64,000 bases of DNA, from positions 17,968,137 to 18,032,136 of the forward strand of contig OZ022247.1 in NCBI GenBank assembly GCA_963978895.1, given 5' to 3'. This document shows, one piece after another, positions 1-32,166 of the stretch (its first letter is position 1; every line of letters starts with the position of its first letter). The notes under the pieces are model-generated. The model was not told the DNA's origin, made no database searches, and saw only the letters and a program-made list of their open reading frames with translations. The stretch comes from Erpobdella octoculata. Its lineage: Eukaryota > Annelida > Clitellata > Hirudinida > Erpobdellidae. The position numbers and the translations under genes are program-made.

Positions 1-2
1 GG

Positions 3-174
3 AATCCTCATTGTAGATACCTAGTTGATAGAACTGAAAGGGTTCAGAAAACATTCACCAGGTTTATCCCTTCAGTCTCTGGTCTCTCCTATAAAGATCG
101 TCTTCAATTTCTTGATCTTCAATCTTTGGAAAAATGCCGTTTAATTGCTGATCTAGTTTTCTGTTATAAATTAA
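3..174 (+). pseudogene. LINE reverse transcriptase C-terminal fragment
   Basis: An open frame from base 3 reads through the conserved region downstream of the reverse transcriptase fingers in CR1/Jockey-type non-LTR retrotransposons. The key pieces are ERVQKTFTRF and LSYKDRLQFLDLQSLEKCR, followed by RLIADLVFCYKLI. The rest of the RT lies before the window. The frame is cut at about 174, where a hAT-like element with the end TAAGCATCTGTGTCCCG begins. It is a dead fragment with no complete domain. The clade is inferred; the RT identity rests on the motif. Confidence 0.75.
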
Positions 175-1245
175 TAAGCATCTGTGTCCCGTTATTTTGT
201 TGGAACGATACGATACGAGACGCCTCGAACAATAACGAGACCAGTGTTGTTCGGTAACGAAGTAAAAGTAACGCGTTACTTTACTTAAGTACATCAGACG
301 TACTTTTTGCCTGTAACGCAGTACAGATTATTTTCAGTACTTTTTACTTGTAACGAAGTAATATTTTCGGACTTACTTTTACTTCGTTACTTTTCCAGGA
401 CAAACCGTTACAAAGTACTGTAAAAAATTAATAAAACGACATAAAGTCTAAATCGATGTTGTATTAATTATCTATGATTATTAACGTATGCATTTTCGAA
501 CCCCATTTTACTTTTATGTTAGTAGTTAGTAGTATTGAAGCTTGTGGGTGGAGCTAAGATTTTCGCGGTCATACTTGTTTTGGTGTACATGTGTACAATA
601 GATTGTTCGAGATTACCTACTATGGAATCTTCCAAAGGAGCGAACGTGAGCAGTGGTGGCGATGATAGGCGCGTAACAACAATGAACTTAATTACGAACG
701 CCCATGGCCATATTTAGTTAAAATGTTCAGATTTCAATCGATGGAAGCTAAAACGTTCAGATTCACATGCTTGCTGGGCAAACCTAAAGTAAAGTAATTA
801 TGTGTTTAGCATTCCACAATTCTCTGTCAAACTTGAAGAAACACGTGATCCGCGTGCATCCAGCGCATGTATCGAAATACGAAAAATTGACAGAAATAGA
901 ATTTTTCCATTAGTTTGCGTGTTATCAATTAGTTTATCAGTTTTATCAACGCAGTAGCGTTTGAAAGACGATGGAATTATGATAAAATAGAGTTAGATGA
1001 TTGACGAATGACCATTACAAAAAGCGGCTTCAGTACTTTTACTTTTTACTTTAAAAGTAACTTTAAAGTGCTGTTACTTTTTACTTTTACTTAAGTACAT
1101 TTTTTAGAAAATACTTTTACTTTTACTTAAGTAACTTTTTGAGGCGTTACTTGTACTTTTACTTAAGTACTGAAACACAGTACTTTTTCCAACACTGAAC
1201 GAGACGATTCCGATACGATATCGGGATCTTGACTGAAGTGGAAAT
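175..1245 (+). mobile_element. hAT-like element, left-end copy interrupted by another hAT
   Basis: It starts TAAGCATCTGTGTCCCG, the same terminus as the complete element at 51569-53243. It continues with the diagnostic cgatacgatacgagacgcc repeats, and the same sequence resumes after the nested insertion at 1206-1245 (cgatacgatatcgggatct). No right terminus is seen, so it is truncated somewhere after 1245. It interrupts the LINE fragment at 3-174. Confidence 0.6.
242..1197 (+). mobile_element. hAT element, non-autonomous, with 8-bp target-site duplication
   Basis: The element begins CAGTGTTG at 242 and ends CAACACTG at 1197. It is flanked by perfect 8-bp duplications aacgagac at 234-241 and 1198-1205, as expected for hAT. 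The subterminal regions are built of repeated acttttacttaagta motifs. Around 765-880 is a decayed BED-type zinc finger: a Cys pair, a frameshift, then SNLKKHVIRVHPAHVSKYE. The catalytic RNase H-like domain is missing, so it cannot move itself. It lies inside the older TAAGC-type hAT copy. Confidence 0.88.
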
Positions 1246-1740
1246 CTCTAAACTCTGATTGGTTGGAAAGTTCGTTAAGCACCACCTTTAATCCAATTAC
1301 CTATGCAATAATAATGAGTTAAACAAGTATTCTTGGATTCAGTTGAGTGTGTTCACTTTATTCAATGATTCGTTTTTTTTGAGTTTGTGGATCTCTATAC
1401 ATGTAGCGTTATTCGCGTTATTTTCTTTATCGTACTAAGTTGTAGTTGATACATTTGTTCCGTTCAGTAAGCTGGACATCGCAACAATTTCAAGGTAACT
1501 AGTTGCTTAAACATTGTTATGGGTAGGCACACACTCTTTTTAGGCTAATTTTTAAATTTAGCGGTTAAACATTTTTACATCTTAAAAGCTTAACTTTTTA
1601 TACAAGTATTTTAAATTTTCTAAATGATGCATTGAATAACTTTTATAGTTTGACTTGCTAAAAAGTAAGTTGCAATGCTTTATTTAAAAAAATCATATTT
1701 TCTACAGGAAACTTTTTTTTAAAGAATTTTACAACTTTTC
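1246..1740. other. No gene recognised between hAT copy and pogo element
   Basis: This is AT-rich sequence without a supportable ORF. It may hold the 5' part of the pogo element that follows, but no terminus matching that element's right end was found. Confidence 0.4.
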
Positions 1741-1746
1741 AGAATC

Positions 1747-3095
1747 ATGCCAGGAACTCAACAAAAATCCCACACTAGCGATTTTAAACTGAAAGTTGTT
1801 GCTAGAGCGGAGGACACAAGCAACAGAGAAGCAGCACGAGAATACAATGTTGGGGAGTCTTCCACTCGTGAATGGAGAAAAATGAAAGACGAGCTTAAAG
1901 AAATGAATCTTCGAAAACGTGCCCGTCGTGGACCCACTGCCAAGTGGCCTCAGCTGGAGATCAATTTAAAACAGTGGATTGTTTTACGTAGAGAACAAAA
2001 CCAATCGATATCAACTAACGCTGTCCAGGTTAAAGCAAGGCTTCTAGCTTATGAATATGAAATTGAGGGTTTTACCGCAAGTTTTACGTGGATCTCCAAA
2101 TTCATGAAAAGAAACGGATTGTTAATCAGAACAAGGACAACAGTAGGGCAGAAACTTCCAGAAGATTGGGAAGAAAAATGATTAAATTTTAGAGAATTTG
2201 TCTCAAAGGAGATATCTGAGATGGGTCTCTCACCTTTTGATGTTATAAACATGGACGAAGTTCCATTGTCTTTTGATATTCCACCAACAAGGACCATAAC
2301 ACCATCTGGTGCAAACACTGTTGCGATCACAACTATTGGACACGAGAGGTCTTGCTTTACCATTGTCCTTGCTTGCACTGCCAGTGGATCAAAATTAAAA
2401 CCAATGATTATCTTTAAGAGGGTAACAATGCCTTGAGAAAAATTTCTTACTGACGTGGTTGTAGTTTGCAATAAAAAAGGTTGGATGAACAGCGACGTAA
2501 TGAAAATATGGGTGGATAAATGTTTCAAGGCCAGGCCAGGAGAATTTTTTTCGGCAAAGTCTTTGCTGATTGCTGATGCAATGACTGCTCATAAAGATTA
2601 AAACGTCCAAAACCATTTAAATCAATTGGAGCTCACATAGCAATTATACCTGGTGGCCTTACCTCCAATTTACAGCCACTAGATATAGCAGTTAATAAAC
2701 CGTTCAAACAATTTATCAGACAAGAATGGGACGAATGGATGAAGTCTGGGGAACATGACTTCACGCCTTCGGGACGACTGATGAGAGCACATTACTCCGA
2801 AGTGTGCAAGTGGGTAGCTTTGGCTTGGGAAAAGATTATTCCAAATACAATTTGCAATGGAATTAAGAAGGCTGGGATTTGTCATCAGAATAACGAAACA
2901 CATTCAGACACCAGTGAAACCAGAGAAGCGGACAAAGACGACGACTATTTCTCATCAAAACTTGAGAAAAAGCGTCTGCTTGCTGCCAAAAAATATGATG
3001 AATGCAGTGACAATAGCTCTGCATTTGATGGGTTTGAAAATTTCAACGACGACAAAGAGGCCGGCAACAGTGTGAAGCAAAAACATTTTAACTAA
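1747..3095 (+). pseudogene. pogo/Tigger-type DDD transposase, broken (POGK-like)
   Basis: This is a cut-and-paste transposase of the pogo branch of Tc1/mariner. The first segment (1747-2178) holds the N-terminal helix-turn-helix and CENPB-type DNA-binding region, ending TTVGQKLPEDWEEK. The second (2221-2433) holds the first catalytic Asp in INMDEVPLSFD (codon 2254-2256). Downstream come the second Asp (LLIADAMTAH, about 2567-2594) and the third (LQPLDIAVNKPFK, about 2670-2710). A Lys/Glu/Asp-rich tail ends at 3093. Breaks seen: TGA at 2179, TGA at 2434, TAA at about 2599 and a 1-base frameshift near 2625-2640. The layout and motifs match POGK-like transposases; this copy is inactive. Confidence 0.88.
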
Positions 3096-3476
3096 TTTTT
3101 TTGGCTGTGTTTAGAAATCAACATAAACTTTTATTCATTTGTATGGTGTTTTTTTCCGTTAATTTTTTTCAATAACTTTTTCATTTTTTTACAGTGCCGA
3201 CATCTTTTTCTCCCATTTCATCGATTTTAAAAAAACAAGTTTTAGCACCTCTTCAAGAGTACACACATAAAACACGCTAGAGGGGTGTGCGGAATGTTAA
3301 AACCTATAACGCTAAGGAAGTAAAAACGCATATAACACGCACACGCATATAACGCGCTAAGGGGTCCATGCTATGTAAAACCGCATATAAAGCGCACACG
3401 CATACAGCGCGGCTTAGGAGAGCGTGGTATGTAAAAACGCATATCAAGCGCGCGTTATATGCGAAAAATACGGTAC
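3096..3476 (+). mobile_element. 3' part of the pogo element with subterminal repeats
   Basis: After the transposase comes a T-rich stretch. Then, from about 3265, several copies of a gcatataacgcgc-type motif lead to a putative terminus ending ttatatgcgaaaaatacggt near 3474. These look like the transposase-binding repeats of a Tigger-like element. The matching left terminus was not found, so the exact limits are uncertain. Confidence 0.5.
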
Positions 3477-3795
3477 TCTATACATAATTTAGTTTATTAA
3501 TTTCATTATTTTATTTTAATTTCTATACTCTAACTCAGTGGTTCTCAACCTTTTTGGTACCGAGGCACACTTGAGGTCTTTGGAAAATCAGACGGCACAC
3601 TATGGGCGACGACTAATAAAAACAGGGAAAAGTCGTCAACGCATTTGGTAGAGTTTGACTTTAAATGGAACCTGTTTTTGGGCTATTACTGGTGCATTTG
3701 AAACTGGAAAAACAATGTAAAATTTAACAATGAATCAGCTTTTTTATTTTTAAGAACGACATTTTAAATTTTTGAGACTAGCATAAATAAAAATG

Positions 3796-3941
3796 TCAAT
3801 GTGACATCTGAGGTTGATGGACTCTGCAAATTTCTTCAATTCTTGGACGAATTCCAAATAAACAAACTCTCATTTCTTCTTCAACACACTTCAACTTTTC
3901 TCTCTTGCTGCATTTAATATTTGTAAGAGTTGAAAATCCAA
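3796..3941 (-). pseudogene. hAT transposase C-terminal region, part 2 (stop at 3796)
   Basis: This continues the frame of 7415-7943 once the intervening insertion is removed. After the target site come CEIGFSTLTNIK, then EEMRVCLFGIRPRIEEICR and a stop. This is the canonical end of a ZBED5-like hAT dimerisation domain. The join across the 8-bp duplication tttcacac restores a Leu-Cys-Glu context at the junction, which is good evidence that the two parts were once one gene. Confidence 0.85.
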
Positions 3942-4042
3942 TTTCACACCATATATATAGAATAGGTATATCAGAGATGAGCATGTTTTGAGTGAGATGC
4001 CAAGATGGCCTCTAAAAACGATTTAGAGTCTTTTTGGTCCCA

Positions 4043-5563
4043 TGAATATTCATTATTTATATTAATCGGCAATAACTTTACCAATAAACCGATAAAGAAA
4101 TGGGAAGGTTTTAAATATAATACAGCATTTAGTAATAATAATAATAATAACAATAATTAAAATATGGGCTGATTTTGAAATTTGTTCTACTCAATTTACG
4201 GTTCTCAGCTAGCTTAAAATTTGTACTGCAACATTTGGCAATATTTGTTTGATTTGCCAGAAAAGCTATACAAAATTCAAATTTCAAAACTTGTTTAATG
4301 TATTGTACAAGTATATACAAAAAATTGAATAAAGTCAGAAGAAAGCTCAACATCCTTAAAATCTACAGAGAAAAAAGTATAAAATATTTAGATTAAATGT
4401 ACATCTCTCTATGAAAAAATCAACACAAAGTCTAAGATTCTTAGACTATATGTACATCTTTTTATAACAAAAAAGTTATAACAATTTTAGACCTTAAAGT
4501 ATGAGTACATGTACCTAAAAAACAAAACCAACATAAAAAATCTCTGTTATATGTATCAAAGCCTAAAATCTTAAGATTGTATATACATCTGCTCAGAATT
4601 AAATTCTGTTTTAAATATTCCTAAATTTTCTTTTCCTAGTCTATCAAATAATAAAACTAAAAAATCAGAGATCTTTCAGATCAACAAAAAACCTAGAGAA
4701 AACAGCAACACAAATTTAGAAGGAAATGCTGAATTAATTTCTGCAAGACCTTCTTCTGATCACACTTATTCAAATTGTTTTTATTTTGTTTATTTCTCTT
4801 TCACAACGCCTTTTCCAAGACAAGTCTTGCTCGAAGGCGACAAAGGGTACTTGCAGAGGCAGCCATTTATAGGCGCCTACCCCTTTAGCAATGCGAGTGA
4901 ACTCCTTGCTTAAGGGAGTTATGCTGGTGACGCCGGCGAGGTTCGAACTGCCGACCTAACGATCGACAGGCGAACGCTCTACCGCTCTGCAACCAGCGCC
5001 TCTAAGTAGATGTGCATATTTTCTAAAGATTTTAGACATTTTTTCACTTTTTTCTATAGATATACATATATTCTAAAGATTTTATACTTTGCTTTGAATT
5101 TTTTAAATAGATGTACTCATAATTTAAAGAGTTTAATTTTTTTAATTTTTTTTTTTTTTATAAAAATGTACTTTTAGTCTAAGAAACTTAGACTTTGTTT
5201 TGATTTTTTCATATATAGATGTACATTTAATTTAAATATTTTATACTTTTTATATCTGTTGATTTTAAAGATCTTCAGCTTTGTTCTGACTTTTTCAGTT
5301 TTCTGTAGATACTTGTACAATACATTAAACAAGTTTTGAAATTGGATTTTTTATAGCTTTTATGGCAAATCAAACAAATATTGCCAAATGTTGCAGTACA
5401 AATTTTAAGCTAGCTGAGAACCGAAAATTGAGTAGAACAAATTTCAAAATCAGCCCATATTTTAATTATTATTATTGCCAAATGCTGTATTAAATTTAAA
5501 ATTTCCCTATTTCTTTATCGGTTAGGTGTTAAGTTGCCGATTAATATAAATAATGAATATTCA
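4043..5563. repeat. Long inverted-repeat (foldback) element with internal minisatellite
   Basis: The left arm from about 4043 (gaatattcattatttatatt) is mirrored by the right arm ending about 5563. Near-identical inverted segments include the caacatttggcaatatttg and ctcagctagcttaaaattt stretches (4180-4290 versus 5335-5450). Inside each arm are degenerate repeats of about 70 bp built on agattttagac...tagatgtacat. A SINE (4780-5002) sits near the centre. No coding capacity was seen. This is a MITE/foldback-like element of unknown superfamily. Confidence 0.7.
4780..5002 (-). mobile_element. tRNA-derived SINE, copy 1
   Basis: On the minus strand it begins gaggcgctggttgcagagcg. The head has a tRNA-like pol III A-box region (gcagagcggtagagcg) and a B-box-like agttcgaacct about 45 bases on. 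The non-tRNA body contains taggcgcctataaatggctg and ends with gttgtgaaag and an A-rich tail. Three copies of this family occur in the window (also 21865 and 24371). It is inserted in the centre of the foldback element. Confidence 0.85.
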
Positions 5564-6269
5564 TAGAGCAAGCTGCTGTTATCTGATTGGCTGCTGTCAA
5601 TTTATCGAAGTGGCTTGTGACATAAATAGACCATCGAACTAGAGACGACACAAATGAAATTCAATTTCAACTGAAGTTTTATCCAAATTTTTTTGGTTAA
5701 TTTCTATAAAATTAATTTGTACATAAAAAGTTTATTTTTGTTATTAAACAATATTTGATTAAGTTATGATATGGTTGTAACTCTCAGTTCTTTGGTCTGG
5801 TTCTCTAGGCTGCATGGGATCCTAGCTAAAAGCGATCTTAAACAACAGGCAGGCTGATATACTTATTCTATATATGAAGACCACACCGAAAGAACGGGCA
5901 TAGTCACATTTTGAAAAAAATTGAGATTTTCATCTTGGCTTATTCTCCATTTTATTATCTTCAGTCTATTAAAACATCAACCAGAAAAACGGGCTCAGTC
6001 ACAAATGATTCAAGGAAGAAAAAAGTCTATCCTTTGAAAGAACGAGAGATGTCACAAGTCTCCACTGTAAAAACGAGCATAGTCACATGTGTCAAACCAC
6101 GTGACTTAAATCAGCGAATTGGAATATTTCTCGTTCGTTTTGTTTACTTTAGCGTTCGTTTCGGTTATCATACATTTAAGCAATACTTTATTATTAAGAA
6201 GAATTACTTTATTATTTTAATAATTACTTTATTATTAAGAGTTTGTGATAAGTTTTTAGTTTGTTTTAT

Positions 6270-6612
6270 GAACATTGCAGATGCAATCTGCAATCCCCAA
6301 TTAACTGAAAAACCAAAAAAGAAGAGAAAATTTGAAAACAAATCCGAATGTTTGAAAAAACAGAGATTGTCAAACCATCAAGTGGGTGAAGATTGTAAAT
6401 GTATTCGATATAAATGTTTTGAGATGACAACAACAGAAGAAAGGAAGAACCTTGTGAATCAATTTAATGGGATGTCTAGTAAAGATGAACAGGATTCATA
6501 CATAAGTACAATGATGAACATTAAACCAATAAAAAGACGTCATCCAAGAGCCAGTTCACAAGTTTCACTACCAAATGATTACTGTTATGAATACAATATT
6601 CCTATTTTTTGA
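6270..6612 (+). pseudogene. N-terminal part of a transposase-like protein with Cys-rich motif
   Basis: Starting at the Met codon at about 6270, the frame has a basic KPKKKRKFENK patch (possible nuclear signal). It is followed by EDCKCIRYKCFEMTTTEER, NQFNGMSSKDEQDSYIS and KPIKRRHPR. The C-x-C-x4-C arrangement followed by an EER..L...FN pattern resembles N-terminal regions of multicopy transposase-like proteins in many invertebrates. That link is my recollection of the pattern, not a search. The frame stops at 6610; about 190 bases on, another frame resumes the C-terminus. Confidence 0.45.
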
Positions 6613-6802
6613 AACAACAGTGTACAATTGCATACATTCCCTACTCGTCCTGTCAAGGAATTAGTCATAGACATTAAAAAGTCAATGATAGTAGAATATA
6701 GAAACAATTGGAATGGTTTATTTAAAAGTGCAGTTATTGTTATCAGAGGAAAAATGACAAAATGTTGAAGATGCAACCACTAAGGGACAACCTGCTTAGT
6801 TG

Positions 6803-6967
6803 TATGATAAAGCTTTCCCCTTGAGCATAGCAAAGTTCAAAGATTTGCAGGTTTTAAAAAATTTTTGCAGCAGAGAGACCTGTCAGAACTTTTTTGCTAG
6901 TTTGTATCATGATGGGGATGCAGTTGATCAGTTTCATCTAATAGAAAGTAGTGATGATTCTGAGTAA
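6803..6967 (+). pseudogene. C-terminal tail of the same transposase-like protein
   Basis: A 54-codon frame includes FPLSIAKFKDLQVLKNFC, then CQNFFASLYHDGD and an acidic end (ESSDDSE) before the stop at 6965. The PLSIAKFKDL pattern resembles the last segment of transposase-like proteins carrying the upstream Cys-rich domain. The catalytic region expected between them is missing. Confidence 0.4.
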
Positions 6968-7414
6968 CTTTTTTGCCTAGCAAGCATTGCATTAGAAGGA
7001 TTGTTTTTTCAAAACATTATTGCTAAAACAATGAAATACTCTAGTTTTTATTTTATTACTGTTTTGATTAGTCATTTGTATTAGATGATTTGATTTTGTT
7101 TTTGGCTTTTATTTATTGAAAAATTTAAAAAAAAATCATCAAAATTTGGAAGAACGGGCAAAGTCCAAATGTAAGTTCCTCTAGGAAAATTTTTCTTGGG
7201 TGAATGTGTTACACATTTATGTCTTGAAAATTATTTTTACCTCTACAGAAATGAGTAGTCAATCAGAAAAAAATATAACATGTTTTATTTTCATTATTGA
7301 TTTTGCTGAAAAAAGTCTTCAAAGTTAAAATTTCGATTTACTCAAAAGTGAAAAACTGTGACTATGCCCATTCTTTCAGTGTAGTCTTCATATATATATA
7401 TATATGTTTCACAC

Positions 7415-7943
7415 AAGTATGATGTATATGCAAAGCCCTCTTTGCAATATTTGGATATTCTTTTTCTGCCGTTATCCAGAAGGCGTCAAGGAACATTTCA
7501 GCATGCTTTAGTTTCAATGTTCGATCAGAGCTCAACTCGACAAGTTCTTCTTCCTCTTTTAGGGTTAATATGCTTGTGTTGCCTGCAATTTGAACAAATG
7601 GGGTTCTCACCCATTCATATTGTTGTGATGACAGTGAAGGAAAGTAATGGTCAATCCTTTCTCCAAGAGTGGTGATGTGATCATATATCAATGGTGTCAA
7701 TTCATTGCTAAATTTTCCCGGAACAAGAGTAAACATTTCAAAATTACCGCTAGTAACTCTAGATTTCCATATTTTATTTTTGCGTTGCAAAGCTACAAGT
7801 TTATCTGTTGAACTTAGGAGATTTTCATGACGACCTTGCAGACCGGAGTTAACAACGTTCAAATGTTGAAATATATCTGCCAGAATCTGGCAGATAGATG
7901 AACCAATGCATAGTGCACTTTTACCGCACACAGCATGCCACAT
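7415..7943 (-). pseudogene. hAT transposase C-terminal region, part 1
   Basis: The minus-strand frame contains the pattern of ZBED5/FAM200-type hAT transposases: LADIFQHLNVVNSGLQG, an FQRK-like LQRKNKIWK stretch, GNFEMFTLVPGKF, LSSQQYEWVRTPF and the strongly conserved LSSDRTLKLKHAEM then FWITAEKEYPNIAKRAL. It runs into an insertion at 7406. Beyond 7943 the frame has no catalytic domain, indicating an internal deletion. Confidence 0.85.
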
Positions 7944-8135
7944 TTTTAGTTGTTAAATGTAAACATAGATTAAAATTAAATACAGATAGACTTAAACAAA
8001 AACGTGTCGTTTTTAAACAAACGAACAAAATTTTAAAATACATGTTTTGATTTACGTTTATTTTTTACTATTTTTTTATTTGTATATGAACTTCTTGCAG
8101 CACACTTGGCATAGGCTCGCGGCACACTATTTTTA

Positions 8136-8770
8136 TTATTGGACAAATAAATCATATTGCAGGCAAAGGAAAACAATTAAAAACAAAACTTCCAATACAA
8201 AACAATGAACATTTTGAACAAAAAAAGCTTTATTAGGGCCAGTTCCTCAAGTTTTCAAGGAGGCAGAAACTAATATCACCAGTTTTACTATCGCAAAATA
8301 TCAAGCACATGCTGCATAAGGAATTAACCCACAATTGATATGCTGCAGACATGTAGCAGTTGAGTTGTTATATTTTACAAGTTAATTCACTGTAGATAAA
8401 TGCAATTTTTAGTATTTAGCATGAACGTTCACTCACAGAAAATATCATTTTTGTTATTTAATGTGAAAATATTAACAAGATAAACACATTTTCGAGTTTT
8501 TTTAAATTTCTAATTGTTGCTTTTAAGTTGTTTCAAAATACTGATACCAACAGATTTAGCTAAAATTGATACAAATTTATGATTATATTATATGACTTTA
8601 AGCAGACTCAAATACCAATGTTATGACCCGTGATTTTTATCTATGTATCTTATATAGAAAAGTCACTGGTTATCCGATGCGAGCCAACCAAAACTTCGAA
8701 ACACATATTGATAACAATAAGAACATAGATCAGAAAAAATACAATTATACAGGTATTAAAAAAAACTAAC
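8136..8770. other. ZDHHC intron 6, no element recognised
   Basis: AT-rich intronic sequence with no ORF, repeat or splice-compatible exon that I can support. Confidence 0.4.
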
Positions 8771-31644
<22,874 letters not shown>

Positions 31645-32094
31645 GTTTTGAAGGTGGTGGTATTGGGTAAAGTGCGCTATAGTGCTGTAACAATTAATGA
31701 ATTCATTTTCGATGAGATTTCTTCAATAAATCTATCAATTATTTTATAATCTATAATATTTTATATAACGTTTTTTAAACAAGGTGTTCAAGAGCACTCA
31801 GCTACAAATTGACTGAAAGCAAAGATGGGACCAAGACATTTTTTTCAAGACATTGACTTTACAGACCAAGACAAGACAGAGACAAGCAGTGCCGGATTAA
31901 CCAGTATGTCATGGCGGGGAGCTAAAATGGTCACTAAAATTAGGTTAGCATATATTATATATACGTCTTATCATAGGCGCCGACTTGTGAAAAATATTGG
32001 GGGGGGGGAGCAATAAACCTTAGGCTTTTTAAAGGACAAAATGCAAGCGTCGGACGGTCCAGACCAGAGTTGCCTATGGTCAAATTTTTAGGAC
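31645..32094. other. Upstream region of ZDHHC (5' UTR/promoter side)
   Basis: Sequence upstream of the ZDHHC ATG. Nothing that I can call as a TATA box or promoter with confidence. A poly-G run (31999-32008) and a repeat fragment cataggcgccgacttgtgaa (31973) follow. Confidence 0.4.
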
Positions 32095-32166
32095 CCGACC
32101 AGACGGTCGTCCATATTCTCGCACGAAAGTCATAGCATCCTGTATGTATTCTTGCATGTGACGTGG
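32095..32166 (-). pseudogene. Helitron Rep domain fragment, part 2
   Basis: Minus strand after the insertion: RHMQEYIQDAMTFVREYGRP, in the frame continuing from 33733-34020 (GSP-RHM across the target site). Matches the Helitron-like N-terminal region; ends at about 32095 in another repeat. Confidence 0.75.

Larger units (their letters stand above)
3950..7406 (+). mobile_element. Composite insertion with 8-bp TSD inside the hAT transposase
   Basis: Perfect 8-bp duplications tttcacac (3942-3949 and 7407-7414) flank 3457 bp. The insert starts catatatata and ends tatatatatg. It contains a long inverted-repeat element (4043-5563), a SINE, and a DNA transposon (5870-7406) whose right terminus coincides with the right limit of the insertion. 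Whether it came in as one unit or grew by later insertions cannot be decided here. Confidence 0.75.
5870..7406 (+). mobile_element. DNA transposon with gaacgggcatagtcac repeats, core-deleted
   Basis: The left end (tatatatgaagaccacaccg, about 5872) is mirrored at the right end (7365-7406; ...cattctttcagtgtagtcttc). The 16-bp motif gaacgggcatagtcac is repeated at about 5894, 5985, 6073 and 7152 and at the right terminus, typical of subterminal transposase-binding sites. Internally there are the start (6270-6612) and end (6803-6967) of one protein with nothing between. The element is therefore a deletion derivative. Superfamily not assigned; the 8-bp duplication at its right border would suit several superfamilies. 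Confidence 0.65.
3536..8135 (-). mobile_element. hAT element (ZBED5-like transposase), internally deleted, invaded
   Basis: The left end CAGTGGTTCTCAACC at 3536 is a classic animal hAT terminus, followed by repeated ggcacac motifs. The right subterminal region at about 8095-8133 has the same gcacac/cggcacac repeats, but the last 20-30 bases are missing. Inside, on the minus strand, are the C-terminal parts of a hAT transposase (7415-7943 and 3796-3941), split by a 3.46-kb insertion at 3950-7406. The N-terminal zinc finger and most of the catalytic core are absent. It lies in ZDHHC intron 6. Confidence 0.75.

Noticed and set aside
535..717. 60-residue ORF with hydrophobic start
   Set aside because: Lies inside the non-coding part of a hAT element; no homology recognised.
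4916..5002. tRNA gene (also at 21865 and 24371)
   Set aside because: tRNA-like promoter boxes are present but the sequence is the head of a SINE with tail and dispersed copies, and does not form a credible cloverleaf acceptor stem.
5911..6270. N-terminal extension of the ORF ending at 6612
   Set aside because: Covers the subterminal repeats; coding signal begins at the Met near 6270.
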